A DNA stretch of 64,000 nucleotides from Rhodopseudomonas palustris (GCF_003031265.1 NZ_CP019966.1:5114501-5178500); one strand, 5' to 3'; positions 1 through 8,922 are shown, counted from the first letter of the stretch. The notes: generated from the sequence alone by a model not told the origin. A program made the numbers and translations.

Positions 1-1
1 G

Positions 2-115
2 AACTCCGAGATGTGGTTGGGGCCGGACGGCGCAGGCATCGCATCGTCGAAGCTCGCCGACGTCCACGGTTATTTCGGCCGCGCGATCCAGAACCTCGTG
101 GTCGAACAGCGCTGA
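2..115 (+). CDS. 3' end of an unidentified gene (partial)
   Basis: Frame 2 is open from the window edge to a TGA at 113-115 and encodes 37 residues ending in NLVVEQR. The codon third positions are GC-rich as in the neighbouring genes, and the other frames give arginine-rich translations of the kind seen in shadows. The fragment is too short to name a family and I see no recognisable motif. Only the presence of a coding 3' end on the plus strand is supported. Confidence 0.5.
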   Translation, partial: NSEMWLGPDGAGIASSKLADVHGYFGRAIQNLVVEQR

Positions 116-191
116 GCTGACTGTGCAGGCCTGTGGATAGCAGGGATCACTCCAGGTATTTCAACGAGGCGGCCAAGCCCTCAGAATCAGT

Positions 192-206
192 TTAACACCG
201 CATTAA
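192..206 (+). promoter_or_regulatory. Putative CtrA-binding site
   Basis: The sequence reads TTAA-CACCGCA-TTAA followed by CC, which matches the full CtrA consensus TTAA-N7-TTAA of alphaproteobacteria. Two TTAA words at exactly this spacing are unlikely by chance at this GC content. It lies about 100 nt upstream of the small gene at 304-558. Binding and phase-dependent regulation are inferred. Confidence 0.5.
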
Positions 207-303
207 CCATCCTGGCACATCAATAGGGCCGCCGCGATGCGGGGCCCTTTCGGCGACTGATCCTGCATCGTTGGCGTACACCACAGCCGAAGTGGACCTC
301 GCC

Positions 304-558
304 ATGCTGCATGTCGAAAAGACTTCCGCGACCCTCGACGAACTCCGCATCCGGGTCGCTCACGCGCTGCATCGCCATCCGCTGTGCCGCGACGTGCGCT
401 TCGAAATCGTCGGGACGCCGCGCACCCGCAAGGGCGGCAACTGGACGATTAGCATCCAGTCGGTCGCGCCCGACGCGCTGTGGGAAGCTTCCGAGATCGT
501 TGCTGATATTCAGGAAGCTTATGAGCTGGCCGAGATGCCGATGTACGCGGCAGCCTGA
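304..558 (+). CDS. Small conserved-looking hypothetical protein
   Basis: This encodes 84 residues from ATG 304 (MLHVEKTSATLDELRIRVAH). A TTG at 271 would add 11 residues, but neither start has a clear Shine-Dalgarno sequence. The protein is soluble, mixed alpha/beta and acidic at the C terminus, with no signal peptide, membrane segment or cysteine pair beyond one Cys. No family is recognised. The putative CtrA site at 192-206 lies upstream, so cell-cycle-linked expression is possible. It stands alone between the partial gene and the exported protein at 682. Confidence 0.6.
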   Translation: MLHVEKTSATLDELRIRVAHALHRHPLCRDVRFEIVGTPRTRKGGNWTISIQSVAPDALWEASEIVADIQEAYELAEMPMYAAA

Positions 559-681
559 TCGACGGCCCGGGGCACGGAACCGGCGCCCCGCGGAACTGCT
601 CATAGTTACCACTAACAGCCATATTTCCTCTGCATTCTTGCGCGATACGAACCTCCATTCGTCGCCGCGACGGAGATCAGC

Positions 682-1404
682 TTGACCAAGACCGTCACTC
701 TTTCTGCGCTGGTGTGCGTGCTCCTGGCGAGCGCGTCCGCTGCCAGCATTCTGGCCCGCGCCAGCGTTCCCGCCGCGGGACTGGCCGGCGTGGCCGCGGT
801 CGAGCGTCCCGTCAGCAACCGCGAATTCAAGGCCGACAAGCTCGAAGTCGCGCTGCAATCCGACGAACCTGAAGTCCAGGCCGCACAACAACAGCCCGCC
901 GAAGACCAGACAGCCTCGGCAGACGTGACCGCGCCGGCCAAGCCGCTGCAACTCGCCTACGCGACCGATGATCTGCCGGTTGCCGCAATCCCGGAAGCCG
1001 CAGCTTCCGAACCGAGCGTCGCAGCGCCCAAAGCCGCCACCAAGCTGCCGCCGGTTATCGCTACCACTCCGGTCCAAAAGCCGAAGCCCAAGCCTGCCGC
1101 GAAAGAAGCGCTGCTCAGCGATGGCCAGATCGCACAGATCAAGACCCGCCTGAATCTGTCGTCGTCGCAAGAGTACTATTGGCCGTCGGTCGAGCAGGCG
1201 CTGCGCGCCATCGGCCGCAAGCTGCATGCGACCACGCGCGGCCGCGACAGCAGCACACCAGCGATCGATCCGGACAGCGCCGAGGTGCAGCAGCTCAAAT
1301 ACGCCGCGATGCCGCTGCTGTTCCAGCTGCGCGAAGATCAGAAGCAGGAAGTACGTAAGCTCGCTCGCGCCATGGGCCTCGAACAGGTCGCGCAGCAGAT
1401 CTGA
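682..1404 (+). CDS. Hypothetical exported protein, Ala/Pro-rich with helical C terminus
   Basis: This encodes 240 residues from a TTG start supported by GGAG at 672-675, six nt upstream. Residues 1-25 look like a signal peptide or membrane anchor (TVTLSALVCVLLASASAASI). Residues 60-150 are low-complexity Ala/Pro/Lys/Glu. The C-terminal 90 residues form a conserved-looking helical domain with SSSQEYYWPSVEQALRAI and LLFQLREDQKQEVRKLARAMG. It is probably periplasmic. I recognise no named family and infer no function. It is convergent with the regulator ending at 1462. Confidence 0.7.
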   Translation: MTKTVTLSALVCVLLASASAASILARASVPAAGLAGVAAVERPVSNREFKADKLEVALQSDEPEVQAAQQQPAEDQTASADVTAPAKPLQLAYATDDLPVAAIPEAAASEPSVAAPKAATKLPPVIATTPVQKPKPKPAAKEALLSDGQIAQIKTRLNLSSSQEYYWPSVEQALRAIGRKLHATTRGRDSSTPAIDPDSAEVQQLKYAAMPLLFQLREDQKQEVRKLARAMGLEQVAQQI

Positions 1405-1461
1405 GGCGAGTAGCAGCCGGCGCGGACGTGCCGCTGATCCCGGCGGTTGGCCGACCCATCC

Positions 1462-3210
1462 CTACGCGGCGGATTCCTGACTGTCGCGCTCAGGCCAATC
1501 CGATGGCCGGCCGGGCACCAACTTCAGTCCTTCGACGAAGTGATCGACCCAGGTGCGGTCGACGAACGGCAGCCAATCCAGAAAGCGCTTGGAGAAGTTC
1601 GGCTTGATGGCGAGGAGCTCGTCGCAAGCGATCCGCGCCGCGTCGAGCTGCCCCATCCGAGCCAGCGCGTTGATCTTCAGAACGTGCGCGTACCAATAGG
1701 CAGGGCGCCGCGCGAGCGCCAGCGTGGCATGCTCGATCGCTTCCGGCCATTGTCTCAGCATGGTGTAGGCGAGCGCCAACTCGCCCAGCGAATAGAAGAT
1801 GTTCGGATCGTTCGACGACAGCCGCATCGCGGTCTTGAGTTGAACGATCGCCCGATAGGGCTCACCCGCGAGGTTGAAACAGCCGCCGAGCTGAGCGTGC
1901 GCCAGCGCCAGGCTCGGCGTCAGCGTAATCGCCTGCTTCAGCAGGTTCTTCGCTTCGAGCGGATGCCGCAGCCACATCTCGGCGATGCCAGCCAGCATGA
2001 AGCCGCGGCCGTCGTCGGGGTCGGCCAGCATCGCCTGCTGCGCCAACTTGCGCATCCGCAGGATCTGATCCTGCGGCTGGCGGCCGGCCCAGATCGACCA
2101 CGCCAGCGCTGCCGTCGCCTGGATCAGTGCTTCGGGTGAATTGGGATCGAGCGCCAGCGCTTCGGCGAACAGTTTCTGCGCCATTTCGGAATCGGCGCGC
2201 GTCAGCCGGTTGAGATGCCAACGGCCGCGCCAGATCAGATCGCTGACGCCGAGCTTGTCCTGCCGTTTGCCGCGAATGCGGATCTGCTCGGCGTGGTCGA
2301 TCCGGCTTTCGAGCTGCGCCACCAGTTCGTTGACGAACTGCACGAGTTCGTCATGCCCCGCCGGCGATTGCAGCGTGAAGCGCCGCGACCACAGCGAATA
2401 GCCGGTGATCGCCTCGGCCAGCGAGGCCGACACCCCATAGGAGTCGTAGGCACGATACAGCCGGCCCTCGACGAGGTACTGCGCGCCGAGACGCTGGCCG
2501 ATCAGCTTGCGGTCATCCCGTTCGGTGAACGAGAAGCTGGAGTTGCGCGAGATCACCGGCAGCCAGCGGATGCGCGACAGCCCGACGATCAGTTCCTCGC
2601 CGATACCTTCGGCCACGTAGTCCAGCGTCTCGTCCCCGGTGGCGTTGGCGAACGGCAGCACCGCAATGGCGGGCCGGCCGGCGAAGCCCACCGGCGGCGT
2701 CGAGATGTCGACGATATGGGTCGGCAGCGTCGTCGCGCCGCCCGCCACCGCCGAGACCACGACATCGTTCGCCGGCGGCACCAGCGCGTCGCGCTGCTCA
2801 TGCAGCCATTGGCCGAATCCGCGCTCGCTCGGAATATCGAGACCTTCAAGCAGCTCACCGGCGGCCCGGCCGGGGCGCGCGGCGAACAGGTCGATGTCGA
2901 TCAGATCGGTACGTAATCGTACACGATCGCGGTCGCTGAGCAGCAGCTCGGCGCCGTCCGCGTTCAGCAGCTTGCGCAGGTTCGATAGTTCGCGGCGCAG
3001 GCTGCCGGCAGCTTCTGCCTTGCGCCGACTGCCCCACAACCGATCCTGCAGCCAGCCGCGGGTGCGTGCGCCGTCACGCGACAATGCGAGCATTGCGACA
3101 ACGGCGATGCCCTTCTTGCTGGTGATCTCGACCCGGCGCCCGTCCGGCGCCGTGAGCTCGAAGGGTCCAAGCAGCCGAAGCGCATATCGCTCCGAATTCG
3201 CCGCCGTCAT
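1462..3210 (-). CDS. SARP/OmpR-type wHTH regulator with TolB-like and TPR domains
   Basis: The 582-residue protein has three visible parts. Residues about 8-105 form an OmpR/SARP-type winged helix (LRLLGPFELTAPDGRRVEI, then GSLRRELSNLRKLL). After a linker, residues about 180-290 are TolB-like (AIAVLPFANATGDETLDYVA, then LGAQYLVEGRLY). From about 345 to 565 there are TPR-like helices (DPNSPEALIQATAALAW, LALAHAQLGGCFNLAGEPYRA). Such proteins act as cytoplasmic transcription regulators; the inducer is unknown. Three phased repeats at 3249-3277, just upstream of the start, resemble SARP operators and suggest autoregulation and control of the divergent gene at 3455. No receiver or cyclase domain is seen. 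Confidence 0.8.
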   Translation of the reverse strand: MTAANSERYALRLLGPFELTAPDGRRVEITSKKGIAVVAMLALSRDGARTRGWLQDRLWGSRRKAEAAGSLRRELSNLRKLLNADGAELLLSDRDRVRLRTDLIDIDLFAARPGRAAGELLEGLDIPSERGFGQWLHEQRDALVPPANDVVVSAVAGGATTLPTHIVDISTPPVGFAGRPAIAVLPFANATGDETLDYVAEGIGEELIVGLSRIRWLPVISRNSSFSFTERDDRKLIGQRLGAQYLVEGRLYRAYDSYGVSASLAEAITGYSLWSRRFTLQSPAGHDELVQFVNELVAQLESRIDHAEQIRIRGKRQDKLGVSDLIWRGRWHLNRLTRADSEMAQKLFAEALALDPNSPEALIQATAALAWSIWAGRQPQDQILRMRKLAQQAMLADPDDGRGFMLAGIAEMWLRHPLEAKNLLKQAITLTPSLALAHAQLGGCFNLAGEPYRAIVQLKTAMRLSSNDPNIFYSLGELALAYTMLRQWPEAIEHATLALARRPAYWYAHVLKINALARMGQLDAARIACDELLAIKPNFSKRFLDWLPFVDRTWVDHFVEGLKLVPGRPSDWPERDSQESAA

Positions 3211-3248
3211 CCCGTATCCTTCCTGCCTCTCCGGTCAAAATAGCACTT

Positions 3249-3277
3249 TTCACGCGTCTATCACGCCATTTTCACGC
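3249..3277. promoter_or_regulatory. Three direct heptamer repeats with 11-bp period (SARP-like operator)
   Basis: The heptamer WTCACGC occurs at 3249-3255, 3260-3266 and 3271-3277, each pair separated by 4 bp. Known SARP regulators bind tandem heptamers at 11-bp spacing. The array lies 39-67 bp upstream of the wHTH regulator start (3210) and about 180 bp upstream of the divergent gene at 3455. The link to that regulator is inference. Confidence 0.5.
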
Positions 3278-3454
3278 TAGAGGCCGATCGATAAGGAAGC
3301 GGAACTAGACCCAATAAGGGAATATGCAAGATGTCTCTTGACCAATTGAAAAATTGAGAAACAAAGAGAAGCATTACCGTCGGTTGCAGCGGGCGAGCGA
3401 GCAACGACATGCGAGTGCATCGTATGTGAAACGGCGGAAGATACGGGCGGGGTT

Positions 3455-4426
3455 ATGGTTGGCGTGTCTGGAAGCGAGCTCCACCAGGAGCTTCTGTTCG
3501 CGTTCGGCGGCGGCGAGCGCGATGTTACCGTGGCGCTGCTCGACGGATTGGTCGACCGCACCCATGATTGTTTCATCGGCGCGCCCCTCAAGCCCCTCAA
3601 CACCGCAGTCGCCCAGCACACCGGCGACGACGCCCCACCAAGCGCACAAGCTACCCATCTGGCCAGCCTCCTCTTCGGGCAACCCTGCCGGTCGGTGGAG
3701 GGCATCGCGCCGATGTGCCGCGGGCTATTGGCACCGATCTTCAGTGATGCCCGATCGGTGTGCGGACAGGCCGATCTGGCCGACGCGATCACGCGGGCGC
3801 TCGATCATGGAGCCGACATCATCCTGATTGGTGCCGGAGCGTTCGAACGCCCCTGGTATCCGGGCTTCGCCTTGGCGGACGCGGTCGCCAAGTGCAACGC
3901 CAGCAAGACGCTGATCGTCACCAGCGCCGGCAGCAAAGGTTGCACCACGCTGCTCCGTCGTTGCGGCGCTTTGAACTTGCTGCCGGTCGCAGCCCTCGAC
4001 AGTGTCGGCCAGCTCCTCGGCGGCCAATGCCGCGACCTCGGCGACATCGGAATCGCCATTCCCGGCACCAGCGTATCCGGCGCGGCCTTGGAAGGCCGAG
4101 TGGTGCAGCGAAGCAACCCAAATGTGGCGGCGGGGATGGTGGCGGGGGTGGCGGCGGTTTTGTTGGGGGTGTTGTGCAGGGCGGGCGGGGCGCGCGATCC
4201 AGGGGCGGTCGCCGAGGCGATCCGGATGACCGCGACACCGCGGGGCGCGCTCGGCGGATCCGATTACCCGGCGACCTGGACCGGCCGCAAGAGCCTGGAG
4301 ACCGCCGCCGCCTACCTGACGGGGCGCTACGAGAGCGCCTACGCGTCCAGCCTGTTTGAAACCTGGTATCGCGCCCGGGCGGGCGCGACCCGGTCGGATC
4401 ACGCCGCGTTTCGCCCGCGGGCGTGA
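3455..4426 (+). CDS. Degenerate PatA/PatG-type subtilisin-like protein (pseudoprotease)
   Basis: The 323-residue protein follows the cyanobactin maturation protease (PatA/PatG, S8 family) pattern: VTVALLDGLVD (24-34), THLASLLFGQ (67-76), VEGIAPMCRGLLAPIFSD (81-98) and VAAGMVAGVAAVLL (224-237). Only the catalytic Asp (D30) remains. The catalytic His position of the HGTH motif is Q65, the oxyanion Asn of AAGNDG is S160 (SAGSKG), and the nucleophile Ser of GTSFATP aligns with N223 (NPNVAAG). It is therefore probably not a peptidase. No precursor peptide or other RiPP enzyme is adjacent. The frame is open upstream to 3350 without a good start codon. Its 3' end overlaps the convergent DUF2478 gene by 28 bp. 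Confidence 0.7.
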   Translation: MVGVSGSELHQELLFAFGGGERDVTVALLDGLVDRTHDCFIGAPLKPLNTAVAQHTGDDAPPSAQATHLASLLFGQPCRSVEGIAPMCRGLLAPIFSDARSVCGQADLADAITRALDHGADIILIGAGAFERPWYPGFALADAVAKCNASKTLIVTSAGSKGCTTLLRRCGALNLLPVAALDSVGQLLGGQCRDLGDIGIAIPGTSVSGAALEGRVVQRSNPNVAAGMVAGVAAVLLGVLCRAGGARDPGAVAEAIRMTATPRGALGGSDYPATWTGRKSLETAAAYLTGRYESAYASSLFETWYRARAGATRSDHAAFRPRA

Positions 4427-5001
4427 TCCTGCCACCACGCTTCCAGCGCATCCGCCTCCGGCGGCAGCGACACCGACAGCCCCTGGGCGAAATCTTTCCA
4501 GACGTCCTCGGCCTTCGGCGTCACCACGCAGGCCACCGGCACGCCGGCCGCGATCGCCGCCTGGAACGCCGACATCAACCCGCCGCGCACCGCCTCCTGG
4601 CCGCCGAACCGGCTCAGCACCACCAGCGCCGGCTTGCGCGCCACCGCGCGTTCGACCGCCCCTGCGGCCAAAGCCAGCGATGACGAATTGAGATTGCAGG
4701 CCTGCGATCCCGAGCCGAGATCCTGATGCATCGCATAGCGATCGCCGGTCGCGATATCGATCAGCTCGCTGCGGCACTCGCAGCCCTCGTGGCCGCCGCC
4801 ATGGCCTTCACCGTGACCATGCCCATGCCCGTGTCCCTGATGACCGCGGCCGGTATCTTCCGGCGGCACGATCACGCCGACGACATCGATGCCCTCGGCC
4901 TTGCGGCGCAGCGCAAACGCGGTGAGTACGTCGGCGGCCGGCGTCCCCGGGCCGCCGCGCAGCGCCGCGATCGGCATCAGTTGGTTGCTTTCGAACGACA
5001 T
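4399..5001 (-). CDS. DUF2478 protein with His-rich metal-binding loop
   Basis: This encodes 200 residues from ATG 5001, chosen because GGAGGA (complement of 5011-5016) lies about 9 nt upstream; a longer reading adds an unlikely N terminus. The fold matches the DUF2478 family found beside molybdate transporters, with a conserved RFGGQE at about 130 and a C-terminal WWQDHARG. Residues about 52-73 form an insertion rich in HG dipeptides ending in CEC, a likely metal-binding loop that is absent from the paralogue at 9177-9746. It is the last gene of the minus-strand mod series, downstream of modC. A role in handling molybdate or another metal is inferred from context only. Confidence 0.8.
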   Translation of the reverse strand: MSFESNQLMPIAALRGGPGTPAADVLTAFALRRKAEGIDVVGVIVPPEDTGRGHQGHGHGHGHGEGHGGGHEGCECRSELIDIATGDRYAMHQDLGSGSQACNLNSSSLALAAGAVERAVARKPALVVLSRFGGQEAVRGGLMSAFQAAIAAGVPVACVVTPKAEDVWKDFAQGLSVSLPPEADALEAWWQDHARGRNAA

Positions 5002-5147
5002 TGTCGATTCTCCTCCATGAGATACGGACGTACGTCGTCGCTGACCCGACACGACTGGTAGTCGCGTAGTCGCCAGCGCCGCCGTTGCAGCGATCAGGAA
5101 AGAGAATGCGAAGTTCGTGCCGGCTCGCGGCACGTCATCGCCGCCAA

Positions 5148-6269
5148 CTACGCGTGGCCGTCACGTCCCGGCGCGAGCGCCACGCCCTTGATCTGCGCGT
5201 ACACGTCGACACCTTCGGCGAGCCGGAGCAGATCCCATGACCGCCGGCTGAGCCGCGCCAACAGCCGGCCGCCATGACCTTCGCGGCCGAGCGCCAGCAC
5301 CACCAGCATCTCGTTGGCGCCGACCGGCGAGGTGGTGACGATCCGCGCCGCCACCGCGTTGAGGATAGAGCTCGCCTGCGGCAGCTCGCGCGCCAGGCTG
5401 ACGTCGCTCGCGGCGATCCGAACCCGGCGAAGCTCGCCGCTCGCGGCCGGCGCCGACGGCACCAGCAGGCGCCCGCCGTCGATCTGCAGCGTCACCAGAC
5501 CATAGTTGGAATCGTAGCTTTCGACCTCGGCGTCGAAATTCACCGCGGCGTCCCGCGCAATCGCCAGCGGCAGCTTCGGATCGCTCTGCAGCTCGGCGAG
5601 CGGCCCGACCGCCAGCACCTTGCCGGCCTGCATCAGCACCAGATGATCGGCGAGCCGTTCGATCTCGGTAATGTCGTGGCTGACGTAAACCACCGGCAGC
5701 GACAGCCGCGCATGCAGCCGCTCCAGGAACGGCAGGATCTCGTCCTTGGTCAGCCGATCGAGCGCCGACAGCGGCTCGTCCATTAGCAAGAGTTTCGGCT
5801 GCGACAGCAGCGCCCGTCCGATCGCGACGCGCTGACGCTCGCCGCCGGACAGATTGCGCGGCGAGCGTTCCAGCAGCTTCGCAAGCCCGAGCAATTCGAT
5901 CACTTCGTCGAACTCGACCGCATCGGCATGGGTCTTAACCGACTCATGCGGCGCGCCGTACAGCAGGTTGGCTCTCACCGACAAATGCTGAAACAGGCTG
6001 GCTTCCTGAAACACGTAGCCGATCGGGCGATGATGCGGTTTCAGGAAGGTCGTATCGTCCTGCCACACCTCACCGCTGACTTCGCAGCTACTTCCCGGCA
6101 GATGCTGCAGCCCGGCGAGGCAGCGCAGCACGCTGGACTTGCCGCAGCCGGAGGGCCCGAACAGGCCGGTGATTCCGGTGGCCGGCACCGTGAAGGCGGC
6201 ATCCAGATTGAAGCCGCCGAGCCGGCCGCGAAACGCCGCCCGAATGGTGGGGGGTGACAGCGCCCTCAT
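5148..6269 (-). CDS. modC: Molybdate ABC transporter ATP-binding protein ModC
   Basis: The 373-residue ATPase powers molybdate import. Walker A is GPSGCGKS (38-45), the ABC signature LSGGERQR is near 140, Walker [13 protein letters not shown] is near 160, and the switch His is in VYVSHDITE. The C-terminal region (about 290-365) is a Mop/TOBE-type regulatory domain that can bind molybdate. Its start overlaps the modB stop by 4 nt, showing translational coupling. The order modA-modB-modC is standard. Confidence 0.96.
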   Translation of the reverse strand: MRALSPPTIRAAFRGRLGGFNLDAAFTVPATGITGLFGPSGCGKSSVLRCLAGLQHLPGSSCEVSGEVWQDDTTFLKPHHRPIGYVFQEASLFQHLSVRANLLYGAPHESVKTHADAVEFDEVIELLGLAKLLERSPRNLSGGERQRVAIGRALLSQPKLLLMDEPLSALDRLTKDEILPFLERLHARLSLPVVYVSHDITEIERLADHLVLMQAGKVLAVGPLAELQSDPKLPLAIARDAAVNFDAEVESYDSNYGLVTLQIDGGRLLVPSAPAASGELRRVRIAASDVSLARELPQASSILNAVAARIVTTSPVGANEMLVVLALGREGHGGRLLARLSRRSWDLLRLAEGVDVYAQIKGVALAPGRDGHA

Positions 6270-6952
6270 GCCCTGATCCGCGCAGTTCGTTTTTCCAGCA
6301 TCATCATGGTGAGGATCACCACGAAGGCGAATGCCGCCATGCCGCCGGCCAGGATGTTGGCTTCACGCCACTGCGAGGTCTCGACGTAGTCGTAGATCGC
6401 CACCGACAGCACCTTGGTGCTTCCCGGAATGTTGCCGCCGATCATCAGCACGATGCCGAATTCGCCGACGGTGTGGGCGAAGCCGAGCACCGCGCCGGCC
6501 AGAAAGCCCGGCCGCGCCAGCGGCACCGCCACCGTCCAGAATGCCTTCAGCGGCGAGGCGCGCAGAGTTGCGGCGACTTCCAGCGGACGATCGCCGATCG
6601 CGTCGAACGCATTGCGGATCGGCTGCACTACGAACGGCATCGAATAGATCACCGAGCCGAACACCAGGCCGCCGAAGGTGAATGCCACGGTGCGACCGCC
6701 CCATAGCGCCGCCAGCGCACCGCCCGGCCCGTCCGGCCCCATCAGCACCAACAAATAAAAGCCGAGCACGGTGGGCGGCAGCACCAGCGGCAGCGCCACA
6801 ACCGCCGCGATGCCTTCCTTCCACCACGCCCTGGAGCGCGCCAGCCACCACGCGATCGGCGTGCCGACGATCAGCAGGATCACCGTGGTAATCGCCGCCA
6901 GCTCGATGGTGAGCCACACCGGCTGCCAGATGTCGGGGGGAAGGCTATGCAT
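6266..6952 (-). CDS. modB: Molybdate ABC transporter permease ModB
   Basis: The 228-residue inner-membrane protein has about five hydrophobic helices (for example [20 protein letters not shown] near the N terminus). It carries the EAA-type cytoplasmic loop [23 protein letters not shown] that contacts ModC, and [17 protein letters not shown] is typical of ModB. It forms the channel through which periplasmic molybdate, delivered by ModA, is imported. It overlaps modC by 4 nt. The 146-nt gap to modA holds a palindromic repeat, which could lower expression of modBC relative to modA. Confidence 0.95.
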   Translation of the reverse strand: MHSLPPDIWQPVWLTIELAAITTVILLIVGTPIAWWLARSRAWWKEGIAAVVALPLVLPPTVLGFYLLVLMGPDGPGGALAALWGGRTVAFTFGGLVFGSVIYSMPFVVQPIRNAFDAIGDRPLEVAATLRASPLKAFWTVAVPLARPGFLAGAVLGFAHTVGEFGIVLMIGGNIPGSTKVLSVAIYDYVETSQWREANILAGGMAAFAFVVILTMMMLEKRTARIRA

Positions 6953-6993
6953 ACGTTCTCAGGACTGAGGTGGTGAAGGAAGCGAGGCCTTCG

Positions 6994-7078
6994 TCCGTCA
7001 TTGCGAGCGAAGCGAAGCAATCCATGCGGCGAGCAACAAGCTGGATTGCTTCGTCGCTACGCTCCTCGCAATGACGGA
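6994..7078. repeat. Palindromic intergenic repeat, family A copy 1
   Basis: An 85-bp element bounded by TCCGTCATTGCGAG and its complement CTCGCAATGACGGA, with internal GAAGCAATCC / GGATTGCTTC arms. It lies between modA and modB. The same family recurs at 18071, 59288 and 63078. Confidence 0.8.
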
Positions 7079-7098
7079 GAGGCTTCAGCATGAGAACG

Positions 7099-7872
7099 TC
7101 AGCTCGCCTTCGGCGTGGTGACTTCGTAGCCGAACTTCTCGATGATCGCCCGCGACTCCGGGCCCTTGAGGAAGTCGAGGAACGCCTTGGCGGCGGCGTT
7201 GGCTTCGCCCTTCTTCAGCAGCACCGCGTCCTGGGTGATCGGCTTGTACAGGTTCTGCGGCACCATCCAGCGCGAACCGTCCTTGTCGCCGATCACCTGC
7301 GACAGCGCCACGAAGCCGATCTCGGCGTTGCCGGTCTGCACGAACTGATAGGCCTGGGTGATGTTGGCGCCTTCGACCAGCTTCGGCTTGAGGTCGTCGT
7401 ACAGCTTCAACGCCTGCATGGTCTCGACCGCGGCGGCGCCATAGGGCGCGGCGGCCGGATTGCAGATCGACACCTTGGCGATCGACGCCTGCTTCAGGGT
7501 CTCTTCGCCCTTCACCACGCCCGGCGACTTGCTCCACAGCACCAGCTTGCCGACCGCGTAGGTGAACACGCTGTCCTTCACGCCGAGGCCTTCTTCAGCG
7601 AGCTTCTTCGGCCGCGCCGAGTCGGCCGACAGGAATACTTCGAACGGCGCGTCCTGAGTGATCTGGGTGTAAAACTGACCGCTGGCGCCGAACGACAGCA
7701 CCACCTCGTGCCCGGTCTTGGCCTTGAACGCCGCGGCGATCTCCTTCACCGGCTCGGTGAAATTCGCCGCGACCGCGACCTTGGCGGAATCGGCGAGCGC
7801 CGGCACAGAGGCAAGGCCGGCGGCAAAAGCTGCGCCGAACAGGGCGAGCTTGAGAGTGGCAATGGCTTTCAA
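7099..7872 (-). CDS. modA: Molybdate-binding periplasmic protein ModA
   Basis: This encodes 257 residues from a TTG at 7872 with AGGAG seven nt upstream; a longer reading would add an unlikely 72 residues without a signal. The N terminus is a signal peptide (LKLALFGAAFAAGLASVPALA, cleavage before DSAK). The mature part matches ModA: VAVAANFTEPVKEIAAAF, LSFGASGQFYTQI, FLSADSARPKKLAEEG and VSICNPAAAPYG carry the oxyanion-contacting residues. It captures molybdate or tungstate for ModBC. It sits 160 nt downstream of modE and may be read from the modE promoter; the gap contains a direct repeat of CCTCGTTTGGTGAT (7945 and 7963). Confidence 0.94.
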   Translation of the reverse strand: MKAIATLKLALFGAAFAAGLASVPALADSAKVAVAANFTEPVKEIAAAFKAKTGHEVVLSFGASGQFYTQITQDAPFEVFLSADSARPKKLAEEGLGVKDSVFTYAVGKLVLWSKSPGVVKGEETLKQASIAKVSICNPAAAPYGAAAVETMQALKLYDDLKPKLVEGANITQAYQFVQTGNAEIGFVALSQVIGDKDGSRWMVPQNLYKPITQDAVLLKKGEANAAAKAFLDFLKGPESRAIIEKFGYEVTTPKAS

Positions 7873-8032
7873 GGGAAGTCTCCTACTGGTTGAAGTCCGC
7901 AGTGATGGTGATGGCGATAAGGCGAACGGCACGACGCGGCCCAGGCCTCGTTTGGTGATCACGCCTCGTTTGGTGATGATGTCGCTCCGCTCGGAATGAT
8001 GAGATCGGGACGAACATGGTCGCTGCATCGCG

Positions 8033-8824
8033 TCAGTCGATCGCGACGATGACGTGAGCGGCGTCGAACACCGCGCAGGCCGGATCACCGGGGGCCAGCT
8101 TGAGGTCGTCGGCGCTGCGCGCGGTGACCGAGGCCGCCAGCGTCTTGTCGCCGCCGATATCGAGCACGATCTCGGCGTTGACGGCCGAGACGTCGGCGCG
8201 GCGCACGATGCCGCGCACGCAATTGCGCGCCGAGACCAGCGGCGGCTGATGGCCCGGCGCGATCATCACGAACGGCGCCTTGATCAGCACGATCGCCTCG
8301 CGGCCGACCACGAGGCCGAGGCTGCGCACGCTCTCGGCGGTCAGCAGCGCGTAGATCGTGGTCTCGGGCGACACCGTCACGGCGACTTCGGCGCTGAGCG
8401 TATCGGCCTTGATGTCCGTGATGACGCCGCGAAGGGCGTTGCGGGCACTGGTCTTCATGAAGAATCCGGAGACGAGATTGATCGGGGTGATGCCGCTGCC
8501 GGCGAGTTCGGGCTCGAGGTTGCGGAACACCCGCGCCATCTCGGCCTCGAGCCGGCCGAAAGCTTCGATCACCTTGACGCCGGTCGGGGTCAGTTGCGCG
8601 CCGCCGCCGGCCTTGCCGCCGGTGCGGGTCTCTAACAGCGGCCGACCAAACAGGTTGGTCATCGCGTCGAGCGCGTCCCAGGCGGCCTTGTAGCTGAGGC
8701 CCGCCGCCTTGGCGCCGGCGGTGATGCTGCCCTCGCGCGCCACCGCCTGGAGCAACCGGATGCGGTCGCGGCCGACCCCGGAAATCTCCTTCGTTTTCAG
8801 TGTGACGGTTGCCTCTATGGACAT
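8033..8824 (-). CDS. modE: Molybdate-responsive transcriptional regulator ModE
   Basis: The 263-residue protein has an N-terminal LysR-like winged helix (ISGVGRDRIRLLQAVAREGS, then AGLSYKAAWDALDAMTNLFG, then GGGAQLTPTG) followed by two Mop/TOBE domains starting near 125 and 198. Full-length ModE binds molybdate with the Mop pair and represses molybdate uptake genes. It is divergent from mop, with a ModE-like site between them at 8854-8882, and leads the minus-strand series modE-modA-modB-modC-DUF2478. Confidence 0.93.
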   Translation of the reverse strand: MSIEATVTLKTKEISGVGRDRIRLLQAVAREGSITAGAKAAGLSYKAAWDALDAMTNLFGRPLLETRTGGKAGGGAQLTPTGVKVIEAFGRLEAEMARVFRNLEPELAGSGITPINLVSGFFMKTSARNALRGVITDIKADTLSAEVAVTVSPETTIYALLTAESVRSLGLVVGREAIVLIKAPFVMIAPGHQPPLVSARNCVRGIVRRADVSAVNAEIVLDIGGDKTLAASVTARSADDLKLAPGDPACAVFDAAHVIVAID

Positions 8825-8853
8825 CCAGGCAGCCTCGTCATTTGGTCGGACTG

Positions 8854-8882
8854 GTCGTCATGTGCAGGAACTATATAACGGT
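8854..8882. promoter_or_regulatory. Possible ModE box between modE and mop
   Basis: The right half TATATAACGGT (8872-8882) matches 10 of 11 bases of the ModE half-site TATATAACGAT. The left half (GTCGTCATGTG) is degenerate and fits only with a 7-bp spacer. The location in the divergent modE/mop promoter supports it. Confidence 0.45.
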
Positions 8883-8922
8883 AAACCCGATCCGGCCAAC
8901 CTCAACGAAGGAGACGAGAGCC

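Noticed and set aside
4064..4084. GTS in the pseudoprotease (204-206) as the catalytic serine
   Set aside because: It aligns with the APGxxILG loop before the active site; the true nucleophile position is followed by VAAGMVAGVAA and is Asn 223.
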